From: VFBF01 sp034440275
Lineage (GTDB): Bacteria > Pseudomonadota > Alphaproteobacteria > Caulobacterales > Aquidulcibacteraceae
NCBI GenBank assembly: GCA_034440275.1
Contig: JAWXBS010000036.1
Span: 1 to 35,186 of the forward strand
Length of the DNA stretch: 35,186 bases
Direction: 5' to 3'
This document shows positions 22,508 to 32,161 of this stretch, piece by piece. The notes below the pieces were generated by a model. That model was not told where the DNA came from. It saw nothing but the letters and a program-made list of their open reading frames with translations, and did no database searches. Within the stretch, counting starts at the first letter, position 1. Every line of letters starts with the position of its first letter. The position numbers were made by a program, and so were the translations under genes.

Positions 22508-22969
22508 TTACCGGCGCGGATTCGGAAACATGCTTGATGTTATTTCTGATGACGTATCGCGCTGCGCGCGCTCATGGGCGTCGGTGCGCAGATCTGTGAC
22601 CGTGCGCTCCATGAGCGTCCCTGTACGCTTTCCCGCGTCGCTCACCGCGGCGCCGGCCGTATCGGCAATCGCAACGGTGTGGCGATCAATCGCGCCCACA
22701 CGCTCGGCGGACATGTCGTTATCGACCCACGCGTAGGCGCCAATGCTCAGTGCCGAAACGGCGGCCACAAGCGACATCGTGCGCGCAAACGCGGGCATGC
22801 CCAATGCGCGCGAACCGGCGAGCGCCACAGTCCCCGACACGACGAACGACACGAGAAGGATGCAGAACACCACGCGCGCCACCTCAGCGAACGCAGCCGC
22901 CGTGCCGCTGAAACCAAGGAAGGCGGCCGCGAGCGCTGCGACGAACAGGCCGATCACCCAGTTGATCAT
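22508..22969 (-). CDS. UPF0391/DUF1328-like membrane protein with extra C-terminal domain
   Basis: This 153-residue protein's first 45 residues, INWVIGLFVAALAAAFLGFS and AEVARVVFCILLVSFVVSG, match the small two-helix UPF0391 (YtjA) proteins, which normally end near residue 55. Here a third helix (about 60-80) and a soluble tail rich in Ala, Thr, Asp and Arg follow. The tail (VAIADTAGAAVSDAGKRTGT, then LMERTVTDLRTDAHERAQRD) could form a coiled coil. ATG 22969 has AGAGGCG six bases upstream and gives the family start; ATG 22996 is a longer option. Function unknown. It lies in the endolysin cassette, 101 bases after the preceding gene, and by topology alone it could act as a membrane pore or spanin-like part. 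Confidence 0.65.
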   Translation of the reverse strand: MINWVIGLFVAALAAAFLGFSGTAAAFAEVARVVFCILLVSFVVSGTVALAGSRALGMPAFARTMSLVAAVSALSIGAYAWVDNDMSAERVGAIDRHTVAIADTAGAAVSDAGKRTGTLMERTVTDLRTDAHERAQRDTSSEITSSMFPNPRR

Positions 22970-23070
22970 GGTCGCCTCTGACATCACATCCGACATCGGG
23001 ACAACACCACAGCGACACTGCGGGTTCCGTCGGGCGGGTCAGAGGGAGTCAAATGCCTTGGTCGTGGCCC

Positions 23071-23898
23071 TCAGGGCAGCCAGAGCTCCATCACGCCGGG
23101 CGGAAGACCCGCGCGGCCCACGAAGCTCGGCGTGACCTCTGCGGGCGTTCCGGCGGCGGCGAGTGTCTGCTCGATCTGGTCCGCCAGTTTCTGCGCATCG
23201 GCGGCCTGACTCTCGCGGAAGTAGCGGAGTTCCGCCTTGTCCACGCGCACGGGCACGAGATCGATCGAAGGCGTTGAATTGCCGCTATCGCGCAGCGCCG
23301 CCTCGATCGATTGCGCCAGCGCACGATCGGCTTCGTCGGAGATCTGGATGAGGACGCGATATTCGCCCTCCTTCACGCGCCGCGCGCTTGAACTCGGCAA
23401 CGCGGCCATGCGGTCGTAGCGATTGCGGAAGAAGTCGGTTCCCTGTTGCGCCGCAGCCGGAATGTTGGCGCGCATCTGACGGGTTTGCGGAACGGGCGCC
23501 GGCGTCGCCACCGGCGCGGGCTCCTCCGCAGCGGGCGTGTCGCCGGTGGTCGGTGCGGGTGCGACGGGCGCCGGGGCCGGCGTGTTGTGCGCTGCCTGCT
23601 CCTGCGAGATCACGGTGACGCTGTCACACTGCGACGAGCGGTTCTCCACATGCTCGACCACGCGGGCGTACACTTTCGGATAGATGTTCTCGATCATGCC
23701 GAGATTGAGATTGGCCAGTTGCGCGTCCTGGCAGGGATCGAAGGTCGCCTGATTCTGCAGGTAGAAAGTGACGGCTTCGAATTCGCGTTGCTGCTGGTCG
23801 CGATAGTACTGCAGGCCGCCGAAGGCCGCGGTGACCAACGGGACCAGCGTCATGATGGCGCCGAAGCGAAAGCCCTGGCCCTTGCTCTGTTCAGACAT
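23071..23898 (-). CDS. Membrane-anchored protein with Pro/Ala linker and C-terminal domain of unknown function
   Basis: This 275-residue protein has one membrane helix (about 13-29) and a conserved-looking region with Cys56 and Cys91 (ATFDPCQDAQLANLNLG and ENRSSQCDSV). A Pro/Ala-rich linker (105-140) follows, and then a C-terminal alpha/beta domain (about 178-275) with EYRVLIQISDEADRALAQ, ELRYFRESQAADAQKLADQI and a terminal GVMELWLP. The RYF...GxxELWL pattern recalls an unnamed domain found at the ends of envelope and peptidase proteins and the LytR C-terminal type, but I cannot verify this. GGGGA precedes ATG 23898. It starts 23 bases after the endolysin stop and should be in its operon. Confidence 0.7.
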   Translation of the reverse strand: MSEQSKGQGFRFGAIMTLVPLVTAAFGGLQYYRDQQQREFEAVTFYLQNQATFDPCQDAQLANLNLGMIENIYPKVYARVVEHVENRSSQCDSVTVISQEQAAHNTPAPAPVAPAPTTGDTPAAEEPAPVATPAPVPQTRQMRANIPAAAQQGTDFFRNRYDRMAALPSSSARRVKEGEYRVLIQISDEADRALAQSIEAALRDSGNSTPSIDLVPVRVDKAELRYFRESQAADAQKLADQIEQTLAAAGTPAEVTPSFVGRAGLPPGVMELWLP

Positions 23899-23921
23899 GC
23901 CGATCCCCGTTTCTTGCGCGG

Positions 23922-24719
23922 CTATACGCCCGCCGTGCCGCCCCAAATGCCCTTGGCGATGCCGAGCTTGACCTGACGGTCCGCGAGTCCATTCAGGCCG
24001 CCATTGATGCGGCGCGTGATGGAGTTGATGTCGTCGCGATCGGCGAGCTGGTTCATGGTCACGTTGCTGCGCGTCGTGCGCTTCCAGTATTCGCAGGCCA
24101 CGCGCACCGCGTTCTCGGGTATGGCGGCGAGCTCTGGATTGTTCTCCAGGTCGAGGCCGAGCGCCTGGCCGTAGGTCCGGTAGTTCGCGCGCCCGGTGAG
24201 CTGGATGATGCCGCGACCCTTGTAGCGACGGCCGTCCCCTGGCTGTGTGTTGCCGAGCGTCGCGCGGCCTTCGTAGGCGTCGCCGCTGGCGTATTCCTGC
24301 ATGGTCCGGAAGTTGTCGCACTCGTGCGCGCACTGCGCCATGAAATGCGAGATGCGAATGCCGGTGTTGATCTCGTATCGCGGCAGCTCGCGCTGGAAGC
24401 CGGCGACGAGGCCGGGCAAGAACTCGCGCTTCGGGTTCTTGGCGAGCTTGATGATGTCGGCCTCGGTGACACGCAGGTCGCCGCGCCCAGGTGTGACCGG
24501 CGCGTTCACGGGCTGGATGTGCGTCGCCGCGACGTAGCCCTGGAAGGTCATCATGTGCAGGTCGGCCTGCACTCGGAACCAGCCATTGCCCCAGTTGCGG
24601 TTGTCGAGCCGCGTCACGAACTGGCCGCGCGGCAGGACGATGAGCACCTCGGCGCCGCCGTCCGGCAGCTCGCGCATGTTCAGGCCGCTCGCGGCCACGA
24701 CATAGACTTCCCCGGTCAT
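23922..24719 (-). CDS. GH19-type endolysin with N-terminal SH3b domain
   Basis: This 265-residue protein has an N-terminal SH3b-like domain (residues 4-70: SGLNMRELPDGG, WFRVQ, GYVAATHIQP) that should bind cell wall. A GH19 lysozyme/chitinase domain follows: FMAQCAHECDNFRTMQEYAS with the catalytic Glu133, then GRRYKGRGIIQLTGRANY, which is a GH19 hallmark. It should cut the glycan chain of peptidoglycan. There is no signal peptide or membrane helix, as in phage endolysins, which need a holin or other route. No phage structural genes are near. ATG 24719 follows AGGGGTGAG. It is the first gene of a four-gene minus-strand unit with two membrane proteins and a PGDYG-like protein. Confidence 0.85.
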   Translation of the reverse strand: MTGEVYVVAASGLNMRELPDGGAEVLIVLPRGQFVTRLDNRNWGNGWFRVQADLHMMTFQGYVAATHIQPVNAPVTPGRGDLRVTEADIIKLAKNPKREFLPGLVAGFQRELPRYEINTGIRISHFMAQCAHECDNFRTMQEYASGDAYEGRATLGNTQPGDGRRYKGRGIIQLTGRANYRTYGQALGLDLENNPELAAIPENAVRVACEYWKRTTRSNVTMNQLADRDDINSITRRINGGLNGLADRQVKLGIAKGIWGGTAGV

Positions 24720-24814
24720 CGCTCACCCCTGGTCTTGTGCATTCTGACACTGGTTGACGACGGTATCATTGCGGCGGCGGCAGGACGAGAGGGCGTTATT
24801 TTTCGCCCCTCAGG

Positions 24815-26593
<1,779 letters not shown>

Positions 26594-26677
26594 GTCGTGA
26601 CCCGCGCGGCGCCCGCGCCCCGCGAGCCGCGTGAAATCATGCCACAGGAGGCAGGCTGTCAATTCATGGCGGCTTAA

Positions 26678-26705
26678 TTGACTAAGGCGCGACGCCTTCT
26701 ACGAT
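26678..26705 (+). promoter_or_regulatory. sdh operon promoter with a palindrome in its spacer
   Basis: TTGACT (26678-26683) and TACGAT (26700-26705) are 16 bases apart, 41 bases before the sdhC ATG. The spacer holds AAGGCG-CGA-CGCCTT (26684-26698), a perfect inverted repeat placed where a repressor would block RNA polymerase. sdhC also has AGGAG (26737-26741) five bases before its ATG. Confidence 0.55.
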
Positions 26706-26746
26706 CCGCGCCATTCAAATCGCCGTAATACTCCCCAGGAGCACAC

Positions 26747-27133
26747 ATGGCCGCCCCGCCAGATACCCGCCCATTGTCCCCGCACCTGCAGGTCTGGCGA
26801 CCGCACACGACCATGGTCGCCTCGATCTCGAACCGCTTCGCGGGTGCAGGTTTGATGGTGGGGGCGTTTGCGCTGGTGGCTTGGCTCTGGGCGCTCGCCG
26901 CCGGGCCGGAAGACTTCGCGAACTTCACGGCGCTGCTGAAGTCGATCCCCGGGCAGATCGTTCTTTTCCTGATCGTCGCGGCCGCCGGCTACCACTTCGC
27001 CGCCGGCATTCGTCACCTCGTCTGGGACGCCGGGCGCGGGTTCAGTCCCAAGGTCGCCGATCTCACGGGCTGGGGCGCGTTCGTATTCGCCGTTCTGACG
27101 CCGATCGCGATCTGGGCCCTGGCGGGAGCTTGA
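26747..27133 (+). CDS. sdhC: Succinate dehydrogenase cytochrome b556 subunit
   Basis: SdhC is one of two membrane anchors of complex II and carries heme b and part of the quinone site. The 128-residue protein begins RPLSPHLQVWRPHTTMVASI with the Ser-rich ISNRFAG motif, the quinone-site region of the family. It has three membrane helices (about 34-52, 67-88 and 107-126) and the heme-ligand His in the GYHFAAGIRHLVWD block. Length is standard. The stop is 4 bases before sdhD, and GGGAG within the 3' end serves the next gene. Confidence 0.95.
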   Translation: MAAPPDTRPLSPHLQVWRPHTTMVASISNRFAGAGLMVGAFALVAWLWALAAGPEDFANFTALLKSIPGQIVLFLIVAAAGYHFAAGIRHLVWDAGRGFSPKVADLTGWGAFVFAVLTPIAIWALAGA

Positions 27134-27137
27134 ACCG

Positions 27138-27488
27138 ATGACTTCAAAAGCAGCAGGCCACGGCACAGGCCACTTCATCGCTGAACGGCTCTCCGCCGTC
27201 GTGCTCCTCGTTCTGATGCCATGGTTCATCGTCTCGGCGGCGCTTTCGCTCGACGGGACCTATGACTCCGCCCGCGCCTGGCTTTCGAGCCCCTATACCT
27301 GCATCGGGGTCGGAGTGTTTCTGGTGATCTCGCTCTATCACATGCGCTTGGGCGTACAGGTGATCGCGGAAGACTATCTCGACAATGCCGGCACGCGCCG
27401 GCTCGTTCTCGGCGTCAACACGCTCATTACCCTGCTGGCAGCGGCGGTTGGCGTGTATGCCCTCTATCAGATCAGTTTCGGTGTTTAG
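27138..27488 (+). CDS. sdhD: Succinate dehydrogenase membrane anchor subunit
   Basis: SdhD pairs with SdhC in the membrane part of complex II. The 116-residue protein has three helices (about 19-37, 52-69 and 89-112). Typical family blocks are FIAERLSAVVLLVLMPWF and VFLVISLYHMRLGVQVIAEDY, the latter with the His likely to bind heme and the Asp/Tyr near the quinone site. The N-terminus (TSKAAGHGTGHFIAERL) is normal for alphaproteobacteria. The sdhA GTG follows after 32 bases with GAGG upstream. Confidence 0.94.
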   Translation: MTSKAAGHGTGHFIAERLSAVVLLVLMPWFIVSAALSLDGTYDSARAWLSSPYTCIGVGVFLVISLYHMRLGVQVIAEDYLDNAGTRRLVLGVNTLITLLAAAVGVYALYQISFGV

Positions 27489-27520
27489 TTTCGGTTGTAA
27501 GTTTCAGGGGTTGAGGTCTC

Positions 27521-29311
27521 GTGCCGGCATATACGTGGGTTGATCATGACTATGACGTCGTCGTCGTCGGGGCCGGCGGCTCGGGCCTTCGCGCGGCGCT
27601 GGGCTGCGCACAGGCGGGCCTGAAGACGGCGTGCATCTCGAAGGTGTTTCCCACGCGCTCGCACACGGTCGCCGCCCAAGGCGGCATCTCGGCGGCGCTC
27701 GGCAACATGGGCGAGGACGACTGGCGCTGGCACATGTTCGACACCGTGAAGGGGTCGGACTGGCTGGGCGATCAGGACGCCATCGAATACCTCACGCGCA
27801 ACGCGCCGAAAGCCGTGTTCGAACTCGAGCATTGGGGCGTGCCGTTCTCGCGCACCAAGGAAGGCAAGATCTACCAGCGCGCCTTCGGCGGAATGACGCG
27901 CAACTATGGCGAAGCGCCTGTGCAGCGCACGTGCGCGGCGGCGGACCGCACGGGTCACGCGATCCTGCACACGCTCTACGGCCAGTCGCTGCGCTACGAG
28001 GTCGACTTCTTCATCGAATATCTCGCGCTCGATCTGCTGATGGACGTCGAGGGCGCGTGTCGCGGCGTGACGGCGTGGAAGCTCGATGACGGCACGCTGC
28101 ACCGCTATCGCGCGCAGACGGTGGTGCTCGCCACCGGCGGCTATGGCCGCGCGTATTTCTCCTGCACCTCGGCGCACACCTGTACCGGTGACGGCAATGC
28201 CATGGTGCTGCGCGCGGGCCTGCCGCTGCAGGACATGGAATTCGTCCAGTTCCACCCCACCGGCATCTACGGCGCCGGCTGCCTCATTACCGAAGGCGTG
28301 CGCGGGGAGGGCGGCTATCTCACCAACTCCGAAGGCGAACGTTTCATGGAGCGCTACGCGCCCACGGTGAAGGACCTCGCGCCGCGCGACATGGTGAGCC
28401 GCGCGATGACCATCGAGATCCGCGAAGGACGCGGCGTGGGTCCGAAGAAGGACCACATCTTCCTCCACCTCGATCACCTCGATCCGAAGATCATCCACGA
28501 GCGCCTGCCGGGCATTTCCGAAAGCGCGAAGGTGTTCGCCAATGTGGATGTGACGCGCCAGCCGATCCCTGTGCTGCCGACCGTGCACTACAACATGGGC
28601 GGCATTCCCACGAACTATCACGGTGAAGTGCTGACCAAGCTCGACGGCAATCCCGATCACGTGGTGCCGGGGCTGATGGCTGTCGGCGAAGCGGCGTGCG
28701 TGAGCGTCCACGGCGCAAACCGTCTCGGCTCCAATTCGCTGATCGATCTCGTGGTCTTTGGCCGCGCCGTCGGCCTGCGCTGCGGCGAAATGCTGAAGCC
28801 GGGCGCGACGAAGCCTGCGCTCGCGGCGAACGCCGGCGACAAGCATCTCGCGCGCTTCGATCGCTTCCGTTTCGCCAAGGGCGGCACGTCGACGGCGAAG
28901 CTTCGCGACCAGATGCAGCACGCCATGCAGGACACCTGCGCGGTCTATCGCGACGGGCCGACGCTCGACGAGGGCGTGAAGCGCGTGGCGGAAGTTTTCC
29001 GCGGCGCCGAGGACGTTTCCGTGACGGATCGCTCGCTGATCTGGAATTCCGATCTCGCCGAGACGCTGGAGTTCGACAATCTCCTCCAGCAGGCGGTGGT
29101 GACGGTGAATGGCGCGGCCAACCGCACCGAAAGCCGCGGCGCGCATGCGCGGGAAGACTTCCCCGATCGTGACGACGTGAACTGGATGAAGCACACGCTC
29201 GCGTGGATTGACGAGACGAGCGGGCGCACCACCATCGAGTATCGCCCCGTGCACTCCAACACGATGACCAATGAGGTCGAGTCGATCCCGCCGAAAAAGC
29301 GCGTCTACTGA
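27521..29311 (+). CDS. sdhA: Succinate dehydrogenase flavoprotein subunit
   Basis: SdhA binds FAD covalently and oxidises succinate to fumarate. The 596-residue protein has the dinucleotide loop YDVVVVGAGGSGLRAALG, the flavinylation His in TRSHTVAAQGGISAALGN, FHPTGIYGAGCLITEG, MTIEIREGRGVGP with the active-site Arg region, NMGGIPTNYHGEV and HGANRLGSNSLIDLVVFG. The C-terminal end, TNEVESIPPKKRVY, is the usual family terminus, so the gene is intact. GTG 27521 has GAGG five bases upstream. In most alphaproteobacteria sdhB follows directly; here 2.85 kb with three other genes separate sdhA from sdhB. Confidence 0.98.
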   Translation: MPAYTWVDHDYDVVVVGAGGSGLRAALGCAQAGLKTACISKVFPTRSHTVAAQGGISAALGNMGEDDWRWHMFDTVKGSDWLGDQDAIEYLTRNAPKAVFELEHWGVPFSRTKEGKIYQRAFGGMTRNYGEAPVQRTCAAADRTGHAILHTLYGQSLRYEVDFFIEYLALDLLMDVEGACRGVTAWKLDDGTLHRYRAQTVVLATGGYGRAYFSCTSAHTCTGDGNAMVLRAGLPLQDMEFVQFHPTGIYGAGCLITEGVRGEGGYLTNSEGERFMERYAPTVKDLAPRDMVSRAMTIEIREGRGVGPKKDHIFLHLDHLDPKIIHERLPGISESAKVFANVDVTRQPIPVLPTVHYNMGGIPTNYHGEVLTKLDGNPDHVVPGLMAVGEAACVSVHGANRLGSNSLIDLVVFGRAVGLRCGEMLKPGATKPALAANAGDKHLARFDRFRFAKGGTSTAKLRDQMQHAMQDTCAVYRDGPTLDEGVKRVAEVFRGAEDVSVTDRSLIWNSDLAETLEFDNLLQQAVVTVNGAANRTESRGAHAREDFPDRDDVNWMKHTLAWIDETSGRTTIEYRPVHSNTMTNEVESIPPKKRVY

Positions 29312-29445
29312 TGCGTCAGCCGATGGACCGGAACTGCCGCGGTCGCCAGCGTTTCGTAACGTCATGCAGAGCGTCTTCCGCCTGAAGCGGAACAAGATTG
29401 ACGCCCAGTATCCAGCGTGACTGACGACCAAGAGGGAACAACACC

Positions 29446-30048
29446 ATGATCGTGCGTGCAATTCTGGCGGCGGTAGTCTGCGCAGCGCTCGCAGCGCTCG
29501 CAGCGTGCGCGCCGGCGGCGAAGAAGGAAGCGGCTGCGACGGCGGACAATTCCTGCGTGCAGTCGGCCGCGCGCGATATCGCCATTCTTGGCGACGCGCC
29601 AGACTACATTGTCGAGGCCCGCTCCTTCGACGGGCCGAAGCCGTTGACCGCCGATCGCGCGGCGATGGCGGCGTCAAATCCCTGTGCAAACGCCACGGTC
29701 GTCCTGACCTTCCGCCGCAAGGACGACGGAGCCTTTGTTCATGGCTACGCCACGTCGATGAACCGGATGGATCTGATCGAGGGCCACGCCGGCCCCGCCT
29801 TCGACGGCGCACGCCTGCAGACATTCCTGGAGAACTGGACAAACGCCATCGTCTCCACGACCGACACCGCCTCTGCACAGACCGAAACCGTCACCACGCA
29901 CCTCGATGTGGCGGACTACACGGCGATGAAAGCAACGAAGAAGCCGATGGTCTGCCATGAGACGAGCGTTCACGAAACGGCGTGTTATGTCGTGACACCG
30001 GACAACGTATACGTCTTCGAGCCCTTCTACTCCGAAGATCACTCCTGA
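29446..30048 (+). CDS. Hypothetical lipoprotein inside the sdh cluster
   Basis: This 200-residue protein has a signal sequence and lipobox LAAC (Cys21, followed by Ala, so outer-membrane sorting is possible). The mature part has four more Cys residues in two likely pairs (SCVQ, NPCAN, MVCHE and TACYV) and an alternating strand pattern (YIVEARSFDGPKPL, TVVLTFRRKDDG, THLDVADYTAM). I do not recognise a family. GAGGGAAC lies before ATG 29446. The gap after sdhA (134 bases) includes the hairpin TTCCGC-CTGAA-GCGGAA (29376-29392) and a TTGACG hexamer at 29398-29403, so it may have its own promoter. The next gene starts 5 bases after its stop. Confidence 0.75.
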   Translation: MIVRAILAAVVCAALAALAACAPAAKKEAAATADNSCVQSAARDIAILGDAPDYIVEARSFDGPKPLTADRAAMAASNPCANATVVLTFRRKDDGAFVHGYATSMNRMDLIEGHAGPAFDGARLQTFLENWTNAIVSTTDTASAQTETVTTHLDVADYTAMKATKKPMVCHETSVHETACYVVTPDNVYVFEPFYSEDHS

Positions 30049-30053
30049 CCCCG

Positions 30054-30479
30054 ATGTCGTTCTGGTCGAATCTCGGAACAGAGTTCGCGGCGCGTCGGCG
30101 GCGTTTTCATCGCGGTCCGATGAAGAGTTTCGCGAACCCGATCGAGTTTGCCGTGCTCGGTGGTTTCGTGCTCGCGGTTCTGGCGCCGCTCGTTGCAAGG
30201 AACGGGCTCGCAGATGTGCCGTGGGGACCGGTGCTGCCGATCGCCATGCTCGCCGCCTATCTGTTCATCGACCGGCAGCGCCAGCGTGCGCTCTCGACGG
30301 GCGGGGAGGAGTCGGAGGTCAGCGCGGCATTCGATACGCGTGTTCATCGACTGATTGTTCTCGTCGCGGTCATCGGCGCGGCGACCTTTGCGTGGGCGCT
30401 TCTCAAACCGCCGCCGCAAACCTTTCTTCCTGAAGAGCCGCCGTCGGCGGGCTCGTTCGATGTCCAGATCGGGCCCTAG
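30054..30479 (+). CDS. Hypothetical small membrane protein inside the sdh cluster
   Basis: This 141-residue protein has a basic N-terminus (TEFAARRRRFHRGPMKS). It has two closely spaced hydrophobic segments (about 32-48 and 55-72), a charged loop (RQRQRALSTGGEESEVS), a third helix (about 97-115) and a Pro-rich tail (KPPPQTFLPEEPPSAG). I know no family for it. ATG 30054 starts 5 bases after the lipoprotein stop, so the two are probably co-translated; GAAGATC upstream is a weak ribosome site. The 117-base gap to creD holds AAGAGGAG, the creD ribosome site. Confidence 0.65.
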   Translation: MSFWSNLGTEFAARRRRFHRGPMKSFANPIEFAVLGGFVLAVLAPLVARNGLADVPWGPVLPIAMLAAYLFIDRQRQRALSTGGEESEVSAAFDTRVHRLIVLVAVIGAATFAWALLKPPPQTFLPEEPPSAGSFDVQIGP

Positions 30480-30596
30480 CTCCGGCTCTCACGGGCGTGC
30501 CGCGCCGCCCTGCGAAAGCGCATGGATCGAGCGGCGAGATTCCGCCGCAATCCGGTTCGATCATGAACTCTCCGTTATGAAAGAGGAGTCCGGTCG

Positions 30597-32045
30597 ATGA
30601 CCGACCAGTTGCGCCTGCCGACACGATCGGTGGGCCTCAAATTTCTGCTCGTCTGCATCCTCGCGGTGCTGATGGCGCTGCCGGCCTTCGCCATCTTCGG
30701 CCTGATCTACGACCGCACGAGCCGCGCCGACGAGGTGATAGCCGAAGTCGGCCAGCGCTATGGCGGCGAGCAGACCTTCACGGGCCCGATCCTCGCCGCG
30801 CCGTTCCGGCAGGTGATCGCAGCACCCCCGGCCACGCCCGACAACCCCCGCCCGCAGGCGACCGTGCGCACCGGCTGGTACGTCGTCTTCGCCAAGACCG
30901 GGAAGGGCGACGCGCAGATCGACACTGATGTGAAGGCGCGCGGCTCCGGCGGCCTCTTCAAGGTGCGCACCTACACCGCTGACGTCGATCTCTCCGGCGC
31001 GTTCGAATTGTCGGGCGAACCCTCTGCGGCGCCCGAAGGCGCGACCATCGACTGGACGAAAGCCGTCATCCTCGTCGGCGTCACCGATCCGCGCGGCGCA
31101 GCGGCGCCCGCGTCGATCCAGGTCGGCGACCAGAGCATTCCGCTCGAGCCGGGCTCGGCCTATGGCGACGTCTTCTCCTATCAGGCGGCGCCCGGCGGCT
31201 ACACGACCCCGCCCTCGGCGGGTCCCTCGCAATGGCTCGTCGCACAGGCGGGCGCCTTTGCGCGGCCCGACGCGAAATTCGACGTGCGCACGAAGCTGAA
31301 ATTCACCGGCGTGGAAACCGTGAGCCTCGTCGCCTTCGCGCGCGACACGGACCTGCGCATCCGCGGCGACTGGAAGGACGTGGGCTATTTCGGCGGCTTC
31401 CCGCCGAAGTTCGGCGAGGACTCCGATGAAGTGCGCGCGGCGGAAGCCAAAGGCGCCTTCGACCAGCAATGGACGGTGCCGTTCATCGCCCGCAACCTCG
31501 CGGAGTCTGGCGATGCGGCGACGCTGTCGTCGCTCTCCAGCCTCAACGTGCAGGTGAAGCTGATCGATCCGGCGAACCCCTACCAGTCCGTCACGCGCGC
31601 TCTGAAATACGCGCTGTTGTTCCTCGGCGTCGTCTTCCTCGCCTACTTCCTGATGGAATCGACCTCTGACCGCCGCGTGCACCCCGCGCAATACATCCTC
31701 GTCGGTCTGGCGCAGCTGATCTTCTATCTGCTGCTGCTCGCCATCGCGGAGCGCGTGGGCTTCGATCTCGCCTTCCTGCTTGCGGCAGGCGCGACGGTGA
31801 CGCTGATCGGCGCCTATGCGGGCGGCGTCTTCCAGAGTGCGCGGCGCGGCATCATCGCGTTCGTCGCCTTCGCGGTGCTCTATGCGCTCATCTACCTGCT
31901 GATGCGCCTGGAGGACTACGCGCTGCTCGCAGGCTCGATCGCTGCCTTCGTGACGATCGCTGCGGTCATGTGGTTCACCCGCAACCTCGACTGGTACGGC
32001 CTCTCGCGCGGCCCGGAGAATGGGCGATCCGAGTCGCGCCCGTGA
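30597..32045 (+). CDS. creD: Inner membrane protein CreD
   Basis: This 482-residue protein has an N-terminal membrane helix (about 13-36, KFLLVCILAVLMALPAFAIF), a large periplasmic beta-rich domain with RYGGEQTFTGPILAAPF (the GPxLxxP block of CreD), and about six helices from residue 335 on (YALLFLGVVFLAYFLMES, and others). CreD is a detergent/colicin-tolerance and envelope-integrity protein in enterobacteria, part of the CreBC regulon. No creB or creC is in the window. AAGAGGAG lies upstream of ATG 30597. Its location between sdhA and sdhB is unusual. The gene appears intact. Confidence 0.93.
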   Translation: MTDQLRLPTRSVGLKFLLVCILAVLMALPAFAIFGLIYDRTSRADEVIAEVGQRYGGEQTFTGPILAAPFRQVIAAPPATPDNPRPQATVRTGWYVVFAKTGKGDAQIDTDVKARGSGGLFKVRTYTADVDLSGAFELSGEPSAAPEGATIDWTKAVILVGVTDPRGAAAPASIQVGDQSIPLEPGSAYGDVFSYQAAPGGYTTPPSAGPSQWLVAQAGAFARPDAKFDVRTKLKFTGVETVSLVAFARDTDLRIRGDWKDVGYFGGFPPKFGEDSDEVRAAEAKGAFDQQWTVPFIARNLAESGDAATLSSLSSLNVQVKLIDPANPYQSVTRALKYALLFLGVVFLAYFLMESTSDRRVHPAQYILVGLAQLIFYLLLLAIAERVGFDLAFLLAAGATVTLIGAYAGGVFQSARRGIIAFVAFAVLYALIYLLMRLEDYALLAGSIAAFVTIAAVMWFTRNLDWYGLSRGPENGRSESRP

Positions 32046-32072
32046 CAGGGCGTCGCAACTGACCCACGAGCG

Positions 32073-32101
32073 GCCCGCCTCCTCGTATCGGGGAGGCGGG
32101 C
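32073..32101 (+). terminator. Strong hairpin between creD and sdhB
   Basis: GCCCGCCTCC (32073-32082) pairs perfectly with GGAGGCGGGC (32092-32101), and the loop can add three more pairs to leave TAT. There is no T-tract, so it may stop, pause or stabilise the transcript rather than be a standard terminator. TTGACGGTCAA (32106-32116), a small palindrome with a -35-like half, follows it. Confidence 0.5.
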
Positions 32102-32161
32102 ATGCTTGACGGTCAAGGGCGAAGCCGCCACGGTCCGCGCAAATTTGTTCCGGGATAGTTC

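Noticed and set aside
21949..24719. Active prophage
   Set aside because: No integrase, terminase, capsid or tail gene is present, and housekeeping genes flank the cassette at once.
27485..29878. 797-codon open frame on the minus strand
   Set aside because: It is antisense to sdhA, which has strong family motifs along its whole length. The antisense protein is Arg/His/Ala-rich without domains.
30577..30600. Seven-codon frame whose stop overlaps the creD start (ATGA)
   Set aside because: It contains the creD Shine-Dalgarno, is very short and lacks its own ribosome site; chance is more likely than a leader peptide.
29312..32161. Mobile element as the cause of the sdh split
   Set aside because: I see no transposase, inverted terminal repeats, target duplications or attachment site around the three inserted genes, and their codon style resembles the neighbours.
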